Assembly: GCF_048268305.1 (NCBI RefSeq)
Contig: NZ_JBLWVT010000006.1
Coordinates: forward strand, 265,874 to 329,873
DNA from: Pseudodonghicola sp048268305
GTDB taxonomy: Bacteria; Pseudomonadota; Alphaproteobacteria; Rhodobacterales; Rhodobacteraceae
Length of the DNA stretch: 64,000 nt
Direction: 5' to 3'
Both the position numbers and the translations under genes were made by a program. Under the pieces are notes generated by a model that was not told where the DNA came from, did no database searches, and worked only from the letters and a program-made list of their open reading frames with translations. This document shows positions 53,790 through 62,228 of the stretch, piece by piece (position 1 is the stretch's first letter; each line of letters begins with the position of its first letter).

Positions 53790-55025
53790 CTATTCCGGCA
53801 GGGTAAAGACCTGGCCGGGATAGATCAGATCAGGGTCGCGGATGCGGTCGCGGTTGGCCTCAAACACCCGCACGAAAAGCGGCCCCTCGCCATAGCGGGC
53901 CTGCGAGATCGCCCAGAGCGTATCGCCCTTCTGCACCGTCACCGCCCGCACCGCCGCCGTGCTGGCAGGCGCCCCGGTTCCGGAGGCCACCGGCGCCAGC
54001 ACCTCCGGCGCCTCGCGCTTGAACGGGGTTTCCAGCCGGTTCAGCACCTTGCCACCAGCGTCGATCTCGTCGAGCCGCAGCGTATAGACCCCCGGCCGGA
54101 TGCCCGAAAGCCGCCCCTGCCAGCGACCGTCCGCCGCCACCTTCAGATCGCTCACCGCCGCATTGTCGAGATAGACCCGCACCCGCGCCGGCGCCGCAGC
54201 CAGGCCGGACAGCAGCACGTCCCCCTCGGCGCTGTAGCTGATGGTGTCGAGCGTGAAGCCCCCCGCCCCGGCAGCCGGCACGGCAGCGGGCTGCAACAGC
54301 TCCACCCCATCGGCACCCGCCCGCAGCACCGCAACAGGCGCGGGCTCCGCCACCGCGGCAGTCTGCACCTGCGCCTCGGGGCGAGCGACGGCAGCAGGCA
54401 CAGCGGCGTCGCTCTGCGGCACGGCGCCACCGGCGGCCGCAGCCACGGTTTGGTCGACCGGCCCCTCCGTCTTGGCCGGCGCCGTCTCGGCGGACAGCGG
54501 CGCCAGGATGATCTGATCCTCGGAGAGCGCGCTCTCCGTGCCGAGCACCGCCCGCAGGGTCAGGACCCGCGGCGCCTCGCTCGGCGCAAGGCTCAGGAAA
54601 CTGACGAAGGCACCGTCGTCCCCGGCCGTCAGGCTCTGCTGCTCGACCCCGTCGAGCAGCAAGATCACCTGCGCTCCCGCCGCCGCGCGCCCGGCGATCA
54701 CCGCGGTGCCGTCGGCCTCGACCCGGACCAGATCGAACCGCGGCGCGCTCATCGCCGCCAGGGCAGCGACCGGCGCAGTTGCCGGGGTCGGTTCCGTCGC
54801 GACCGCTGGCTGCGTTTCAGACTTGGATGTGGCCGTCTCGGGCGCGGCTGTCGCCCCGATGGCCTGTGGTGCCGGCGGCGCGATCACCTCCTGCGGCGGC
54901 CGCACCGGCGCCGGAGTGAACACCCGCGCGTAATAAAGCGCCGCAGCCCCTGCTGCCACCACCGCGATCCCGGCGGCGGCCCCCAGAACCCAACCCGGCC
55001 CTGCATGTCCCGTTTCAGCAGCCAT
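53790..55025 (-). CDS. Membrane-anchored LysM-domain protein
   Basis: 411 residues. One N-terminal span (about 12-32, GWVLGAAAGIAVVAAGAAAL), then a long Ala/Pro/Glu-rich low-complexity region with Ig-like segments (ADGTAVIAGRAAAGAQVILL and GRWQGRLSGIRPGVYTLRLD), and a C-terminal LysM domain (VQKGDTLWAISQARYGEGPL to LIYPGQVFTLPE). It should sit in the inner membrane and bind peptidoglycan. The start at 55025 removes a non-conserved leader. The neighbours suggest no pathway. Confidence 0.88.
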   Translation of the reverse strand: MAAETGHAGPGWVLGAAAGIAVVAAGAAALYYARVFTPAPVRPPQEVIAPPAPQAIGATAAPETATSKSETQPAVATEPTPATAPVAALAAMSAPRFDLVRVEADGTAVIAGRAAAGAQVILLLDGVEQQSLTAGDDGAFVSFLSLAPSEAPRVLTLRAVLGTESALSEDQIILAPLSAETAPAKTEGPVDQTVAAAAGGAVPQSDAAVPAAVARPEAQVQTAAVAEPAPVAVLRAGADGVELLQPAAVPAAGAGGFTLDTISYSAEGDVLLSGLAAAPARVRVYLDNAAVSDLKVAADGRWQGRLSGIRPGVYTLRLDEIDAGGKVLNRLETPFKREAPEVLAPVASGTGAPASTAAVRAVTVQKGDTLWAISQARYGEGPLFVRVFEANRDRIRDPDLIYPGQVFTLPE

Positions 55026-55246
55026 CTCCGTCCATCCCCGATCCGTCCCTGATCCGATGCTCCTGCCCCCGTTGTCCGGGGATCCGGCCGCATCGCAATT
55101 TTTCATCGCTTTTCACCGCCCGCGCTCCGCTCCCTCCCCAGGGAAGCGGCGCCGGCCCGCCCGAGGTTGAGCCAGCCTAGCAATGGGGCTATCAGGGGTC
55201 AAAACACGTATTCCCTCCCCCTGGCAAGAGAATGAAAGGCGCGCAT

Positions 55247-55798
55247 ATGAGCAGGAAATCCGTCTGTGTCTATTGTGGCTCACGCCCGGGCGTCCGGCCC
55301 GGCTATGTGACCGCCGCCCGAGACCTCGGCGCGGCACTCGCGGCCGAGGACTGGCGGCTGGTCTATGGCGCCGGCGACGTCGGCCTGATGGGAGAGGTCG
55401 CCCGCGCCGCCCAATCCGGGGGCGCCGATACCTTTGGAGTGATCCCCGAGCATCTGGTCCGCCGCGAGGTCGGCAAAAGCGACCTGAACCGCTATGTCGT
55501 CACCCAGACCATGCACGAGCGCAAGAAGGTCATGTTCATGAACGCCGACGCGGTGGTGGTGCTGCCCGGCGGCGCCGGATCGCTGGACGAGTTGTTCGAG
55601 GTGCTGACCTGGCGCCAGCTCGATCTGCACCGCAAGCCGATCGTCATCCTCAATACCGAAGGCTACTGGGAGCCGCTCAAGGCGCTGATCGACCAGATCG
55701 TCGCCGAGGGTTTCGCCGAGGCCTCGCTCGCCGGGCTGCTGACCTGGGCCACCACCCCGCAAGAGGCGATGGCCCGGCTGCGCGACGCGCTGCACTGA
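55247..55798 (+). CDS. LOG family protein (cytokinin riboside 5'-monophosphate phosphoribohydrolase-like)
   Basis: 183-residue Rossmann-fold protein of the LOG family, which splits nucleoside 5'-monophosphates into base and ribose phosphate. It shows VCVYCGSRPGVRPG, LVYGAGDVGLMGEVARAA, MHERKKVMFMNADAVVVLPG and the catalytic PGGAGSLDELFEVLTW, where Ser replaces the more usual Thr. Bacterial members may act on AMP or purine nucleotides. The start at 55247 has AAAGG 8 bases upstream; an ATG at 55232 is also in frame. It is probably monocistronic. Confidence 0.9.
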   Translation: MSRKSVCVYCGSRPGVRPGYVTAARDLGAALAAEDWRLVYGAGDVGLMGEVARAAQSGGADTFGVIPEHLVRREVGKSDLNRYVVTQTMHERKKVMFMNADAVVVLPGGAGSLDELFEVLTWRQLDLHRKPIVILNTEGYWEPLKALIDQIVAEGFAEASLAGLLTWATTPQEAMARLRDALH

Positions 55799-55803
55799 CC
55801 CCC

Positions 55804-55847
55804 GGTCTTCTTATCTGCAAAAATACTCCCGCCGGAGGCGTCGTACC
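55804..55847 (+). repeat. Intergenic element with CTTCTTATCTGCAAAAATAC core
   Basis: GGTCTTCTTATCTGCAAAAA then TACTCCCGCCGGAGGCG. Its start resembles the start of repeat C (CTTCTTCTCGGCxxAAATAC), so it may be a diverged or partial member of the same family. It lies 6 bases after the LOG-family gene, where it could form a small hairpin (CTCCCGCCGGAGG). Confidence 0.5.
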
Positions 55848-56014
55848 CTTGGCGCCGCACTTGCAGTTTACGCCGGAGACGGTGCGTATTCGGGCAGAGA
55901 AGACGGCGGACCGGACCGCCCGGATCATCACCCTCTCGTCCCGCGAAGGACACGCCAGACATGCAAACGCCCGACCAATCGGCCGGGCGTTGCGAATTTG
56001 GATGGGGCGCGTGA

Positions 56015-56617
56015 TTACTTCAGGCGCGACGCCACGTTTTCCCAGTTGACCAGATTGTCCAGGAAGTTGGTCAGATAGGCGGGGCGCTTGTTGCGGAAGT
56101 CGATGTAATAGGAATGTTCCCACACATCGCAGCCCAGCAGCGCGGTCTGATCGAAGCAGAGCGGGTTCACGCCATTCTCGGTCTTGGTCACGGCCAGCGA
56201 ACCATCGGCGTTCTGCACCAGCCAGGCCCAGCCCGAGCCGAATTGCCCGGCACCGGCGGCGGCGAAGTCTTCCTTGAACTTCTCGACCGAGCCGAAGGAT
56301 TCGACCAGCGCCTTTTCCAGCGCGCCCGGCATGGCGGCGCCGCCCGGGCCCATCATTTCCCAGAACTGGGTGTGGTTCCAGTGCTGCGAGGCATTGTTGA
56401 AGATACCGTTCTGGGCGACAGCGCCAGCGGCATAGGTGCCCTTGACGATCTCTTCGACCGACTTGCCTTCCCATTCGGTGCCGGCGATCAGCTTGTTGCC
56501 GTTGTCGACATAGGCCTTGTGGTGCAGGTCGTGGTGATATTCCAGCGTTTCAGCCGACATGCCCTTGGATGCCAGCGCGTCATGTGCATAAGGAAGATCG
56601 GGTAATTCAAAAGCCAT
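56015..56617 (-). CDS. sodB: Superoxide dismutase, Fe/Mn type (probably Fe)
   Basis: 200-residue cytoplasmic SOD. The metal ligands are His in LEYHHDLHHKAYV, His in ASQHWNHTQFWEMM, and Asp and His in GCDVWEHSYYIDFRNKRPAY. AAGAVAQNGIFNNASQH and GSGWAWLVQNADG point to the iron-type group, though cambialistic use cannot be excluded. The start MAFELPDLPYAHDAL is standard. An inverted repeat AACGCCCG-N8-CGGGCGTT lies at about 55967-55990, just downstream, and could end transcription. Confidence 0.95.
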   Translation of the reverse strand: MAFELPDLPYAHDALASKGMSAETLEYHHDLHHKAYVDNGNKLIAGTEWEGKSVEEIVKGTYAAGAVAQNGIFNNASQHWNHTQFWEMMGPGGAAMPGALEKALVESFGSVEKFKEDFAAAGAGQFGSGWAWLVQNADGSLAVTKTENGVNPLCFDQTALLGCDVWEHSYYIDFRNKRPAYLTNFLDNLVNWENVASRLK

Positions 56618-56764
56618 CTGAGACCCCTGCTGATAAAGTTGCGTTTCCCTAGAAGTACATGCGGCGCAGCCACCGGCAGGTCAAGGGTAATGAAGGCAAA
56701 AGCCGCTTGGCCGGCCAGGATGGGCCGAGGCCAGCGCAGAGGACAAGACGGAAGGCAAGACACC

Positions 56765-57529
56765 ATGCTCACGCGGATGCGCAAGGCGATCTATCGAATG
56801 CGCGGCGCCTATCAGGGCGCCCTGGGCGGGATGCCGTTCCAGCTCGATCCCTATCACAGCAAGTTCTGGCGCCAGACCACCGCAGGACGATGGGAGCCCG
56901 AGACCTTCGCGGTGCTCGACGCCCATCTGGCGGCGGATCGGGACTATCTGGATATCGGCGCCTGGATCGGGCCGACGGTGCTTTATGCGGCGAAGAAGGC
57001 GCGCCATGTCTGGGCCTTCGAACCCGATGCCACCGCCTTTCGCCATCTGGCCTGGAATATCGAGCTGAACGGGATCACCAATGTCTCCGCCCTGCCCGTC
57101 GCCCTGTCGGACCGCACCGGTCTCGCCCGGATGGCGAGCTTTGGTGGCGAGGCGGGCGACAGCATGACCAGCCTGCTGAACGCCGAGGCCTCGGGCGGGA
57201 GCGATGTGGTCACGCTCGACTGGCAGGCCTTCGCGGCCGACACCGATCTCTCCGCCGTCTCGCTGGTGAAGATGGATGTGGAGGGGGCCGAGTTCGGCCT
57301 GTTGCACGCGCTCCTGCCCTGGCTCAAGACGGCGCGGCCGGCGCTTTATCTGTCGACCCACGCCCCCTATCTGCCCGAGGATCAGCGGGCGGCGCGGATG
57401 GGCAAGCTGGCGCGTCAACTGTCCTTCTATGGCAGTTGCCGCGATACCGCCGGCATGCCCGTCACCGCGGCGGATTTCACCGCGCCGGAGGCGCTCAGCC
57501 GGTTCCGAAGTTTCCTCTTCACCGGCTGA
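56765..57529 (+). CDS. FkbM-family SAM-dependent methyltransferase
   Basis: 254 residues with a Rossmann methyltransferase core: SAM loop DYLDIGAWIGPTVLYAAK, acidic end WAFEPDATAFRHL and the FkbM hallmark SLVKMDVEGAEFGLLHALL. FkbM proteins O-methylate hydroxyls in sugars or polyketides; the substrate is unknown. The start MLTRMRKAIYRMRG at 56765 follows GGAAGG by about 11 bases. It diverges from sodB and converges almost end to end with the next gene. Confidence 0.85.
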   Translation: MLTRMRKAIYRMRGAYQGALGGMPFQLDPYHSKFWRQTTAGRWEPETFAVLDAHLAADRDYLDIGAWIGPTVLYAAKKARHVWAFEPDATAFRHLAWNIELNGITNVSALPVALSDRTGLARMASFGGEAGDSMTSLLNAEASGGSDVVTLDWQAFAADTDLSAVSLVKMDVEGAEFGLLHALLPWLKTARPALYLSTHAPYLPEDQRAARMGKLARQLSFYGSCRDTAGMPVTAADFTAPEALSRFRSFLFTG

Positions 57530-57538
57530 GATCGCGGA

Positions 57539-58037
57539 TCATTTCTTTTTCGCCTTCGGCGGCGTCAGGACACAGGTTCCGGCGCCCTTGATTTCATTGT
57601 CATAGCCTTTCAGCGTGCCCTCGAACCCGACCCGCATCCGCACGGTGTCGAGATAGATCGAGCTTGAGGTCTTGAGGCTCTTGTTCCGGATCTTGATATT
57701 ATCCAGCTCCCAATTCATCCGGTATTTCCCGGCGCTCATCTGTCTCGGGATCACCTTGATCGGGGTTCCGAGACTGTAGCGAATGAAATCATCATAGACA
57801 TAGGCCGTCTTGAAATCGTCTTCGGAAACGACAATCAGCGTTTGCGGAACCCAGCCACCTTTCGCCTGCTGAACCAGATGGCATTCATAGATCTTGCTGA
57901 CTGTGTCGGCGGCGGTCGCGGCGCTGGCGGCAAGGCTCATCCCGACGCCAAGGGCGAGAGCATGAAAAATGTTTTTTTGGCAAAGCCTTACGCACCGAAG
58001 GACAAGGCAATCGCCGCTTGAGGGAAAACGCAGGCAT
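57539..58037 (-). pseudogene. Small secreted protein of unknown function, frameshifted at an A7 run
   Basis: The ATG at 58037 has a perfect AGGAGG 8 bases upstream and encodes MPAFSLKRRLPCPSVRKALP. An A7 run (T7 at 57972-57978 on the plus strand) then breaks the frame. Reading one base fewer gives KNIFHALALGVGMSLAASAA, completing a signal peptide, and continues in frame into DTVSKIYECHLVQQAKGGWV and on to a normal stop, about 165 residues in all. The mature part is beta-rich with two Cys and a PPKAKKK tail; no family was recognised. Sequencing error, real mutation or slippage are all possible. Confidence 0.7.
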
Positions 58038-58133
58038 ATTCAAAACCTCCTGATAGATAAGGTTTTGTAGCGATGCCCGCGCCCGGATAACAACCCGGGG
58101 ATGATCCAGATTACCTCAGGTCATTTCTCGAGG

Positions 58134-58700
58134 TCAATAAACTCCTACAGCCGATCCCGGCATCGCGGCCTCTTTCAAAAGCTCGAATGCGAAATCTGCA
58201 ACGGACCTGAAACAGATCATTCCGAAACTGCCGTCCTCTTCCATCCAGGCCGCTGCAGCGATCTGGCCCATGCGGCTGCGGCGGAAATGGCCGGCCTCGA
58301 ACTGACCCGGCGCGAAGTCCACCGGGAAAAGCTTGCCCATCACCTCGCGCGCGGCAGGACCCTCGACACGGAAGATCGCGCGGGCGTCGGAGACATCGAC
58401 AGCCAGGGCATGGACCGTCCCCAGCGCTGCCTCGGCCCGTTCCAGAAGCTCCGGCACCTCGGCATAGGGGCAGACGAGCAGCAGCTCGTCCGGCGACATC
58501 CAGGCAGCGGCCCCCGTCTTGCCAAAGCTGATCTGACCTGGCCCCGGCAGCTTGGCGCCGGTGACGGCCGTAACCGCCGCCTTCACCGGCCGCGTCGCCA
58601 GATCGCCGCGCAGGGTGATCATGCCGGTCGGGCCTGCCGCCTCGATCCGGGCGATGCCGTCATAGCGGGCGCCGCCGAGCGCGCTGATCGGTTCAGACAT
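58134..58700 (-). CDS. soxG: Sarcosine oxidase gamma subunit
   Basis: 188-residue small subunit of the heterotetrameric sarcosine oxidase, related to the T-protein fold. Typical segments are GDLATRPVKAAVTAVTGAKL, AAWMSPDELLLVCPYAEVPE and VDVSDARAIFRVEGPAAREV. The start at 58700 overlaps the soxA end by 8 bases. It is the last gene of soxBDAG. Its role in the complex is structural and probably in folate-side chemistry. Confidence 0.93.
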   Translation of the reverse strand: MSEPISALGGARYDGIARIEAAGPTGMITLRGDLATRPVKAAVTAVTGAKLPGPGQISFGKTGAAAWMSPDELLLVCPYAEVPELLERAEAALGTVHALAVDVSDARAIFRVEGPAAREVMGKLFPVDFAPGQFEAGHFRRSRMGQIAAAAWMEEDGSFGMICFRSVADFAFELLKEAAMPGSAVGVY

Positions 58701-61700
58701 TCTGCTTCTCCCCCTCCTTGTCGAAGACCACCGGATCGACGATCTTGGCCTTATAGGTCTTGCCGTCGATGCCCGGGAAGTCCAGCACCTCGCCCATCCG
58801 GTCGGGGCCATGCAGCACCAGCCCCATGGCGATGCCGCGCCCCAGCGTCGGCGAGTAATAGGTCGAGGTCACCCGCCCCTGGGTGTTGCGCTGACCATTG
58901 GCGTTCACCCCCTCGGCCACCGCATAGGCGCCATCGGGCAGCACGCTGCCGTCGGGCGTTTCCAGCCCCACCAGCTTCCAGCGGGTCGGATCGGTCATGT
59001 GGCTGCGCGCCTGCGCGCGCTTGCCGATGAAATCCTCTTTCTTCTTCGAGATCGCCCAGTCGAGCCCCAGATCCTGCGGGATCACCGTGCCGTCGGTCTC
59101 GTCCCCGATCATGATGAAGCCCTTCTCGGCCCGCATGACGTGCAGCGCCTCGGTGCCATAGGGCATCATGCCAAAGTCCTCTCCTGCGGCGATCAGCCGG
59201 TCCCACAGCGCCTTGCCCTGACCGGCCTTCACCGCGATCTCGAAGGACAGCTCGCCCGAGAAGGAGATGCGATAGACCCGCACCGGGAAACCGGCGAGGC
59301 TGCCCTCGGCCCAGGTCATGAAGGGCAGCGCCTCCTTCGACACATCCATGCCACCCAGCTTGTCCAGCACGGCGCGCGCCTTGGGGCCCACGACGGCGAT
59401 CTGGGCGAATTGTTCGGTCAGATTGGCAGTATAGACCTTCCAGTCCCACCATTCGGTCTGCAGCCATTCCTCCATATGCGCATGGATACGATCGGTGCCG
59501 CCGGTGGTGGTGTGGCACAGGAAGGTCTGATCGTCGATCCGCGCCACCACACCGTCGTCGATCAGAAAGCCGTTCTCCGAGCACATCAGCCCGTAACGGC
59601 ATTTGCCCGGCGCCAGCGTCGACATCATGTTGGTATAGATCATGTCGAGGAACCGGCCCGCGTCCGGCCCCTTGACCAAAATCTTGCCCAGGGTCGACGC
59701 ATCAAGAATGCCAACGGCTTGCCGGGTGTTCTTTACCTCGCGCGCCACCGCGTCATGCACGGTTTCGCCGGACCTCGGATAGGCATAGGGACGTCGCCAG
59801 GCGCCGACCGGTTCGAACTCGGCCCCGTGGGGGGCATGCCAGTCCTGCATCGGCGTGCGACGTATTGGCTGGAACAGCGGCCCGCGGGCATCGCCCGCCA
59901 TGGCGCCGAAGCTGATCGGCGTATAGGGCGGCCGGAAGGTGGTGGTGCCCACCTGCGGGATCGCCTGCCCCAGCGCTTCGGAAAGCACCGCCAGACCGTT
60001 GATATTGCTGAGCTTACCCTGATCCGTCGCCATCCCCAGCGTGGTATAGCGCTTGGTGTGCTCGACGCTCTCATAGCCCTCGCGGGCCGCAAGCTGCACG
60101 TCGGCAACCTTGACGTCGTTCTGGAAATCCAGCCAGGCCTTGGCGCGCAGCTCGTCCGGCGCGTTGGCGGGCATCATCCAGACCGGCGCGATCGGCGCCT
60201 CGGTCAGATCGCGAACCTCGGGCAGCTTGCCCTTCTTCAGCTTGAAGCCGCAGGCCTTGGCCGCCATCTTGCCGGCCTCGGCGGCATCGGCCAGCCCTTC
60301 GGAGAGGCTGAGCGCGCCGCTCGCCGCGCCGGCGGTCAGCACGAAGCCCGCGCCATCGGCCCCGATCGGCGGCCGCGTCGCATCCGGGCGGAACAGCGCC
60401 GCCGCCTCGTCCCAGTCAAGCTTGCCGCCGCAATGGGACCAGAGATGCACCACCGGCGACCAGCCGCCCGACATGGCGACGGCATCGCAGGCGATCTCCT
60501 CCAAGGCGGCACCGCTGCCCTCCTGCGCGCAGATGGCCAGCTTCGCCACCCGCTTGCCGCCCGAAACCTCGGCCACCGCCCGGCCGCAATCGACCCTGAG
60601 GCCGAGGCCGCGAGCCTCGGCCATCAGATCGCCGCCACCGGTGGCGCGGGCGTCGAGAATGCGCAGCACATCGACACCCGCCTGTTTCAGCGTGATCGCG
60701 GTGCGATAGGCATCGTCGTTATTGGTGACCACGACAACCTTTTGCCCGGGCGTCACACCGTAGTTCACCACGTAATCCCGCATCGCCGAGGCCAGCATGA
60801 CCCCGGGCACATCGTTGCCGGCGAAGGACAGCGGCCGCTCCAAGGCGCCGGTGGCGGTGATGATCTGGCGGGCGCGGATGCGCCACAGCCGATGGCGCGG
60901 GCCTTCGGTGCCCGGCCGGTGATCCGTCAGCCGTTCATAGCCCAGCGCATAGCCATGGTCATAGACCCCCGCCCCCATGCAGCGGCGGCGCAGGGTGACA
61001 TTGGGCATGGATTTCAGGCCCGAGACGGTGGCGGCGATCCAATCTTCCGCCGCCATGCCGTCGATCTCGCCGCCATCGACCGGGGCGCGCCCGCCCCAGT
61101 GGCGCGACTGCTCCAGCAGCAGCACGCGGGCGCCGGCCTCGGCGGCGGTCTTCGCCGCCATCAGCCCGGCGACGCCGCCACCGATCACCAGGACATCGGC
61201 GAAGGCATAGAAATGCTCATAGCGATCGGCGTCCTCCTCCTTCGGCGGTTTGCCCAAGCCGGCGGACTGGCGGATGATCGGTTCGTAGATATATTTCCAG
61301 AAGGCGCGCGGGTGAATGAAGGTCTTGTAATAGAAGCCGGCCGGAAAGAAGCGGGCCAGCGCCGTGTTCACCGCGCCGATGTCGAACTCCAGACTGGGCC
61401 AGTGGTTCTGGCTGATGGCGCTGAGCCCATCAAACAGCTCGGTGGTGGTAACGCGCTGGTTCGGTTCGAACCTGGCCCCGACGCCCAGCCCCACCAGCGC
61501 GTTGGGTTCCTCCACCCCGCTCGCCATGATGCCGCGCGGGCGGTGGAATTTGAACGACCGGCCGACCAGCATCTGATCATTGGCCAAGAGCGCCGAGGCC
61601 AGGCTATCGCCGGCGAAGCCCTTCATCGGCTTGCCGTTGAAGGTGAAGGTGACGGGGCGGGAGCGGTCGATCAGACGGCCCAGCTTGGCGATGCGGCGGC

Positions 61701-61704
61701 TCAT
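58693..61704 (-). CDS. soxA: Sarcosine oxidase alpha subunit
   Basis: 1003-residue subunit of the flavoenzyme that demethylates sarcosine to glycine, passing the methyl to tetrahydrofolate. Domains: an N-terminal 2Fe-2S-like fold (about 10-100, GKPMKGFAGDSLASALLAND), an NAD-binding pyridine nucleotide-disulfide oxidoreductase part (DVLVIGGGVAGLMAAKTAAE) and a C-terminal aminomethyltransferase/GcvT part (about 600-990, with GKILVKGPDAGRFLDMIYTN). Full length. It lies between soxD and soxG in the operon. Confidence 0.96.
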   Translation of the reverse strand: MSRRIAKLGRLIDRSRPVTFTFNGKPMKGFAGDSLASALLANDQMLVGRSFKFHRPRGIMASGVEEPNALVGLGVGARFEPNQRVTTTELFDGLSAISQNHWPSLEFDIGAVNTALARFFPAGFYYKTFIHPRAFWKYIYEPIIRQSAGLGKPPKEEDADRYEHFYAFADVLVIGGGVAGLMAAKTAAEAGARVLLLEQSRHWGGRAPVDGGEIDGMAAEDWIAATVSGLKSMPNVTLRRRCMGAGVYDHGYALGYERLTDHRPGTEGPRHRLWRIRARQIITATGALERPLSFAGNDVPGVMLASAMRDYVVNYGVTPGQKVVVVTNNDDAYRTAITLKQAGVDVLRILDARATGGGDLMAEARGLGLRVDCGRAVAEVSGGKRVAKLAICAQEGSGAALEEIACDAVAMSGGWSPVVHLWSHCGGKLDWDEAAALFRPDATRPPIGADGAGFVLTAGAASGALSLSEGLADAAEAGKMAAKACGFKLKKGKLPEVRDLTEAPIAPVWMMPANAPDELRAKAWLDFQNDVKVADVQLAAREGYESVEHTKRYTTLGMATDQGKLSNINGLAVLSEALGQAIPQVGTTTFRPPYTPISFGAMAGDARGPLFQPIRRTPMQDWHAPHGAEFEPVGAWRRPYAYPRSGETVHDAVAREVKNTRQAVGILDASTLGKILVKGPDAGRFLDMIYTNMMSTLAPGKCRYGLMCSENGFLIDDGVVARIDDQTFLCHTTTGGTDRIHAHMEEWLQTEWWDWKVYTANLTEQFAQIAVVGPKARAVLDKLGGMDVSKEALPFMTWAEGSLAGFPVRVYRISFSGELSFEIAVKAGQGKALWDRLIAAGEDFGMMPYGTEALHVMRAEKGFIMIGDETDGTVIPQDLGLDWAISKKKEDFIGKRAQARSHMTDPTRWKLVGLETPDGSVLPDGAYAVAEGVNANGQRNTQGRVTSTYYSPTLGRGIAMGLVLHGPDRMGEVLDFPGIDGKTYKAKIVDPVVFDKEGEKQNV

Positions 61705-61765
61705 CCGGCGGGCCTTTCACTTGGGGCGCGGGACGCGATGGGAGGGTTTTGGCGAGGACGACGGC

Positions 61766-62095
61766 TCATTCCACGGCGCTCCAACTCCAGCCGGGGCGCC
61801 TGGCGGCGATGGCGTCGCGGATCGCCTGCGGCGGCTCGGTGGTCTGGGCGGGATAGGTGCCGAAGACCTCGAGCGTGACGGTGCAGCGGGCGGCGTGGAA
61901 CCACTTGCCGCAGCCATAGGCATGGCGCCAGCGTTCGAAATGCACGCCCTTGGGGTTTTCCCGGGCAAAGAGGTAATCGCGAAATTCCTCGTCGGAGGAG
62001 CCAGGGCCGAAACGCTTGATATGCGCCTCGCCACCGGCGGCGAATTCGGTTTCCTCGGCGGAGACGCCGCAATAGGGGCAGTGAAGGATCAGCAT
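61766..62095 (-). CDS. soxD: Sarcosine oxidase delta subunit
   Basis: 109-residue zinc-ribbon-like small subunit. The Cys/His pattern is seen in MLILHCPYCGVSAEETEF and the GCGKWFHAARCTVT block, standard for SoxD. It lies between soxB and soxA, with a 61-base gap to soxA. The start at 62095 is the only sensible ATG. Confidence 0.95.
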   Translation of the reverse strand: MLILHCPYCGVSAEETEFAAGGEAHIKRFGPGSSDEEFRDYLFARENPKGVHFERWRHAYGCGKWFHAARCTVTLEVFGTYPAQTTEPPQAIRDAIAARRPGWSWSAVE

Positions 62096-62190
62096 TGGGT
62101 CATCCTTTCGGCGACGGATTTCCAGGCCTCGCGCCCGGCCCGAAGGGTGGGTGCGGAACGCGCCCGCCCTTGGGGGGCGGGTCGGGCGCG

Positions 62191-62211
62191 GCGCAGGCCT
62201 GTGGCCTGCGC
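62191..62211. other. Perfect hairpin in the soxB-soxD spacer
   Basis: GCGCAGGCC-TGT-GGCCTGCGC is a perfect 9-bp stem with a 3-base loop. It lies in the 133-base spacer between soxB and soxD, which also holds GC-rich palindromes (CGCCCGCCCTTGGGGGGCGG). No T run follows. It may shield or partly attenuate the mRNA between the beta-subunit gene and the others. Confidence 0.5.
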
Positions 62212-62228
62212 AAAGGGGGGAAAGCCCA

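Noticed and set aside
58810..61878. 1022-codon plus-strand frame opposite soxA
   Set aside because: Shadow frame of soxA with composition typical of antisense GC-rich DNA.
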